Assembly (NCBI RefSeq): GCF_947623445.1
Contig: NC_135244.1
Span: 6,944,001 to 7,008,000 of the forward strand
From: Clavelina lepadiformis
Taxonomy: Eukaryota > Chordata > Ascidiacea > Aplousobranchia > Clavelinidae
Direction: 5' to 3'
Length of the DNA: 64,000 nt
A model generated the notes under the pieces. The model saw nothing but the letters and a program-made list of their open reading frames with translations. It made no database searches and was not told the DNA's origin. The position numbers and the translations under genes are program-made. Below are positions 59,601-64,000 of this stretch, in pieces; position 1 is the first letter of the stretch; every line of letters begins with the position of its first letter.

Positions 59601-60823
59601 GTAGTAATTATAAATGCTGTTGTTTATTTTGGAGTAAAATTGTGAGAAAAGTATGATATTTGACAAAACTCTGGTTAAAATCTAAACATCACACCTCAAG
59701 ATTTTTTTGTTTGTGGTGCTTACATTATTTGTACTGTTAGTATATTAATTATATATAGTATATATATATTATGTCATCAATTTTCTTTACATTATAGGTG
59801 GTCAGAAAACTTTATTCAATTTGTGAGCAAGTGTCTGGTGAAAAGTCCTGCACAGAGAGCAACAGCCACAACACTCCTGCAACATCCTTTCATTAAAGAA
59901 GCCAAGCCCCATAGCATATTGAGGGTAAATTTAAGAATAAAATGATAAAATACTTCATGTTTATTATTTCTTATAGAGTTGAATCTTGTTCAGCTACATG
60001 TTGCCCTTTGTATATACTTGCATCAAGTGTGATGATGTTATCTAGGGCTGGGTGTGTAATGTAAATAAATAAATTATTTAAACCCTAAATTCATAGTTTG
60101 CCAAAACTTTAAGATCAGGCTGACTTGAATTTATTTATAATAATATTATATCTTTTCAGTTGAAATTAGATGGTTAAAAGCATGTGAATGTTTTTCCAGG
60201 AAATGGTACAAGAAGCTATGGAAATCAAGAGACAGAAGTTGAAGAATGGGTCAGACTCGAGCTCTGAAGAGGACGAAGAAGAGGAGGTGGAAGCTGGAAC
60301 GATGGTCAAAGTTGGTGTACCTGCTGGTGATAACTCAACCATGAAGTTCAACTACAACACCACTGATACCGATGCAACCGGGACAATGATTGACCATGGG
60401 GCAACCCTTGAAATGGGAACAATGGTCATCAACGATGATGACGAGGATGACGGAATGGGCACCATGCAGAGGTTTGACACAGGTCCAACTCCCAACTCAG
60501 GCAGCGGGGGGCGCCCGGCCTTTATGAACTACTTTGACAATGTTGACAACGGCAATCAGGAAAGAGGAGGATCTCATGGCAACTCCCAGTCGAAAAAGGA
60601 AGGATTACCTCCTGAAGAAGCTTGGAAGTTCAGTAAGAACATTACAGAGATGGACTTTGATTTCTTAAAAAACTTGACCATCAATGATTTGGAAGCTCGG
60701 CACAACGCCCTTGACATGCTTATGGAAAAAGAGATAGACGACCTGAGAAAACGGTACCATGAGAAGAGGCAGCCAATTTTGGACGCCATCGATGCCAAAA
60801 AGAGAAGACAACAAAACTTCTAA
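56617..60823 (+). CDS. STE20-family MST1/2 (Hippo) serine/threonine kinase
   Basis: Core kinase of the Hippo pathway, upstream of LATS and MOB1, limiting YAP/TAZ-driven growth; ortholog of vertebrate STK3/STK4. Four exons in phase: 56617-57194, 57587-57733, 59798-59924, 60200-60823; 491 residues, the same length as human STK3. Kinase domain about 23-275: glycine loop GEGAYG (30-35), Lys52 in VAIK, HRD 140-142, DFG 160-162, activation segment [13 protein letters not shown] with the regulatory Thr180. An acidic linker ([10 protein letters not shown]) and several GTM boxes follow (GTMV, GTMI, GTMQ), as in vertebrate MSTs where such threonines are autophosphorylated. The C-terminal SARAH coiled coil (about 440-491, LPPEEAWKF then [17 protein letters not shown]) mediates dimerisation. 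The second intron contains a 0.9 kb hAT element. Confidence 0.97.
58683..59593. mobile_element. hAT-type non-autonomous element in MST intron
   Basis: Ends cagggcttctcaaact / agtttgagaagccctg, perfect gtctagag duplications at 58675-58682 and 59594-59601; 911 bp. gcgaccccat words cluster at both ends. The middle carries gattaggatatc-like and ggataacggatatatccgga palindromic words that may be a second nested repeat. No transposase frame. Confidence 0.93.
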
Positions 60824-63800
60824 ATTCATTATGTCTTTGTTGAAGCGTACCTTTTTAGTAAAACACGTACAGACAACAAAGAGCACTCCAAGTTTGAGCC
60901 AGAGGTTTTGCAGGAAAAGATTCTGCACTGTGACAGAAAAGCGATTTGTCACTTGTACATGGTTCTGTTTAACTACTTTTGCACTCCATACACACTAAAG
61001 TTATTTTACATCTGTGTATACAGTGACTTAGATTTCAGCTGCTGACAAAGAGTTCGGCTGACTTGGTGTAATGGCTTTGCAAATCGAAAGTAATAGTCAG
61101 TTTGTTTTGCCTAACCTTGGTACTATATCAATTGTGACGTTTTGGTACATAAATATTTCAATTCTTATTTATGGCTATTAAGTTTAATTGTCTTTTGTAT
61201 TGGGCATACAACAAGTCTTACGTATTGTTTGTGTGTGCATTTTATATTTAAGTTGCATTGTTCTTGCTGTAGAAGCAACGCCTTGTTAGTAAATTCAGTT
61301 ATGATATTCATTAATCAATAACGTTCTAGCTTATCCCCCATACCAGACTTGGAAATGCTTTAGTGACCAATTCTGAGTACTTTTCTTATTTATTAAGTGA
61401 TTGAAATATAGCTTCCTTAAATTATGTGCTCTGTTATACGCTTTGTGCAGGCAATCCATTGTCCATGTTATTCAAACTGTTTTGTACAAGAAAATGCAAA
61501 GTTCCTGTATGAATAGCAAGTGATCGATTAGTCATATATTCAATCTATTGTCTTTTCTGGATGATTTTCCTATTAACTGCCCCTATAATGGATCGTTGTT
61601 AATGCACTGTGCTGTATTTTCTTTACGAAATCGTGTATTCAAGAATATTTCAGTAAATCGCAACCACTTGCCCTGTAGTTCTGTGCTGACTTTTGTTACT
61701 AGATTCATCAATTATCAGATCACCAAAATTTTTATCTGCTAGGTTAATTTATACCTTTCCATTAAAATAAATGCTTGATTAGGTGTCCTGATCCACTAGA
61801 AATATTGCCCTTGTCTCGAAATGTTACGCCGGATCTGAATTACATTTTACCCGTGACGTTTTGTATAATTTTGTATAAATTTATACAAAACGTTAGTTTT
61901 GTATAATTTTTTATTCTCCGAAGTTTGCTTAAAAAGTAACCGATTTATTGTCATAGCCTTGATATTACAGTATTAAGAATTAATCAAGGCTGCACATTTT
62001 AACTTTAAAAATAATCACTTGCAAAAAATTTGTGTTTCAATCTTTTTTATCTTCGTGTGAATCTAAATTACGCATCTTCCGAGATCCAAGTGTAGAACGT
62101 TTGGAAAATGCGTCACCAAGAGAAGAGCAACAAGTCAGATTTGAGCATTACACTAGTCTTTCAACTTAAGTCCGAAATCTCCCTTCAGCCTGACAATTTC
62201 CAAGACACTGGGAGCGGGAGCATTGCCATGATGCAATTTTACCATAGCTACGAGAAGTGTTTTTTAAGGTATTGCTGGGAATTGAAACGATTTCTAAAAT
62301 GTTCTTCTAAATTATTTTGCAACTACAGCAGAAAAGTAGCAGTTAGCCTTTAAAAGTTGCGGTCTTTTAAAATTTCCTAGCGGTCGCCAAAATCAAACCA
62401 CAGCTCGGGAAGAGTTTGGACAAAACCTGAAAACGCAGAAGTGCAGAGAAGTTCAAGTATTCTACCTGGGAACAGGCCAGTGTAGAGGGGAAGTCAGGCG
62501 GGCCATTTGGCCTGGGCCTACGACTTTTAATGGAGCCTATTTATTTGCAAATCACATTCATTATCAAGCCTTTATAACGGATGCATGAAGCAATAACACA
62601 AAAGTTGAGATGTATTGTACAAGAAATACAAATTTTTGTGTCTTTATCGATTATATTCTAACAGCGCCATAGCTAAGCACCTGTTGTACCCATGTGGGCG
62701 AGATGGGATCCCTTAAGTTGTGTAGGCCTATTGGTGTAGCCTACATACAAACTCTGCTCTGCAAACAAACATAGGCTATATACATACATACAAATTCTGT
62801 ATGTACATACAAATACTGTACTAACATACATCATGCAAACTCTGCATACAATTCTTTATGTGAAGTCAATAGCCTACAAATTAAACTAAAAACTAAGACT
62901 TTTGTTTAATCGAAATTTTATTTGCACCTCGTTATTATTGTCAAATTTTACAAAAACATTCTTAAAACAAACTTTTTGAAACATTTACAGTAAACTGAAA
63001 TTTATGAAACATAAAGCTAAAAAAGTTCAGTCTTCAATGAAAATGACCTTTCGACTTTTTTTCTGGATTTAACTTAGAGCGAGATAAATGCGTTGTGATT
63101 AAAATCTGCAGCCTATAGTGAGTAAGTCTACAGTGGTGGCAACCGGCCGTTTATGAATCATGTATTTAGCATTTACGACCTAACCTAATTTTTGCAGGGT
63201 CTCAAAATTACTTTCTGGCCCACAATGCGCTCTACACGGCCTGGAAATGAAATTCACGAGTGGTGAGAGCTGAAACGTAGAACTGGAGATGCGAGCTGGA
63301 AAAGCAAGTCCACCCGGCATCCACACGTGAGCATCGACGTCTGGTTGTCATGAAGCGAAGACCGCTATAAGGCTATAAGTACCGGTAGTCCAATTGGAAC
63401 ATTTTTTTTTATTTCCACCACTTGCCTAATAAATTCAAACGTGGTTTTGGACAAATTTTTATTCAGTGTTTCAAGTAAATTTTAGTAGCCTACGCAATTG
63501 GTCAACCCAATTAGCCAGTTATTAACAGGTTGCATTTGGTTTAGATTTTTTGTTCAACTTTTTTTGGGTGCTTTGTGGCAAAACAACCGATAAGTTGCTT
63601 TAACACAAGCGTGTTAAAGTTTCTTTTAAGTCAAATTTTGCCTACTACCTTTTAGTAAACAAATTAAATATTTTTAAAAACATTGATCTTAATTTTTTTT
63701 TTACTCATCAGGTTTAGGTAAAAATAACCATGTTGCAAGATTTTGAATACCAGTACCGATTTGGGCAAATTGTTCGTTGAACTTAAGTTTTTCCTAAGTT

Positions 63801-64000
63801 AACCTTACCATCCTAACTGAAGAAAACAAACTATTTTGATCACAAATATGTAAGCATTAGAAGATAATAATTACAAGCTAAGCCGTTAACAAGAGTTCCA
63901 AAAATAAATTATGCTCGGTATCCCGACAATTCGAGGGTTAAAATTGCTAAAAGGGAGAGAGTTAGCATTGCCGCATTACCATCATACTCATAGACGCAAT
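60824..64000. other. MST 3' UTR and downstream sequence
   Basis: A likely AATAAA lies at 61766-61771, suggesting a 3' UTR of about 0.95 kb. Beyond it only AT-rich DNA, a perfect-looking palindrome at 61856-61893 and short acatacaaa-type tandem words near 62.76-62.83 kb. An 81-codon frame at 62108-62353 matches nothing known. No gene recognised to the window end. Confidence 0.45.
61856..61893. repeat. palindrome in the kinase 3' flank
   Basis: acgttttgtataa on the left is inverted as ttatacaaaacgt on the right; the core word ttttgtataa occurs three times within 60 bp. Confidence 0.7.

Noticed and set aside
62108-62353. 81-codon frame downstream of the kinase
   Set aside because: No recognisable motif and no supporting signals.

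Overview
This 64 kb window is AT-rich, intron-rich animal DNA. The gene set (a CALHM channel, TOE1, a CYP2-clan P450, insulin-degrading enzyme and a Hippo-pathway MST kinase), the short introns, about one gene per 7-8 kb and the many small hAT-type MITEs fit an invertebrate chordate, most likely an ascidian tunicate. The species assignment is inference; all gene models below were spliced by eye from the sequence.

Layout. About 1-5.3 kb (minus): a calcium homeostasis modulator (CALHM) channel gene of eight exons plus a tentative last one, with a pogo/Tigger-like MITE in an intron and a possibly divergent promoter at 5.2-5.6 kb. 5.7-13.6 kb: a mobile-element field with tRNA-derived SINE copies, four hAT-type MITEs and one orphan exon. 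13.7-15.2 kb (minus): TOE1, an RNA 3' exonuclease, in a single uninterrupted reading frame. 17.5-18.3 kb: broken relic of a P450, next to an intact nine-exon CYP2-clan P450 at 19.2-21.8 kb (both minus). 22-28.6 kb: gene-poor, with two sibling hAT MITEs in opposite orientation and a decayed pogo MITE. 28.7-36.9 kb (plus): insulin-degrading enzyme in 22 exons, apparently complete from a plausible start, 987 residues. 39.0-49.1 kb (minus): three tandem five-exon genes for small secreted, furin-site-bearing, four-cysteine proteins. 51.3-53.8 kb (plus): a five-exon gene for a 428-residue protein I do not recognise. 54.9-56.5 kb: mariner-like fragment, hAT MITE, and palindromic repeats with three perfect CRE octamers. 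56.6-60.8 kb (plus): MST1/2 (Hippo) kinase in four exons, 491 residues, with a 0.9 kb hAT element in an intron. 60.8-64 kb: 3' UTR and sequence in which I see no gene.

The most interesting item is the 39-49 kb cluster. The three paralogues share exon structure, intron phases, a micro-exon start, a dibasic processing site and a mature domain with cysteine order and terminal motifs reminiscent of neurotrophin/Spaetzle cystine-knot ligands, but with only four cysteines. They may be a little-described family of secreted signalling proteins. The neighbouring genes have no obvious joint pathway. No LTR retroelement, Polinton or CRISPR array was seen.
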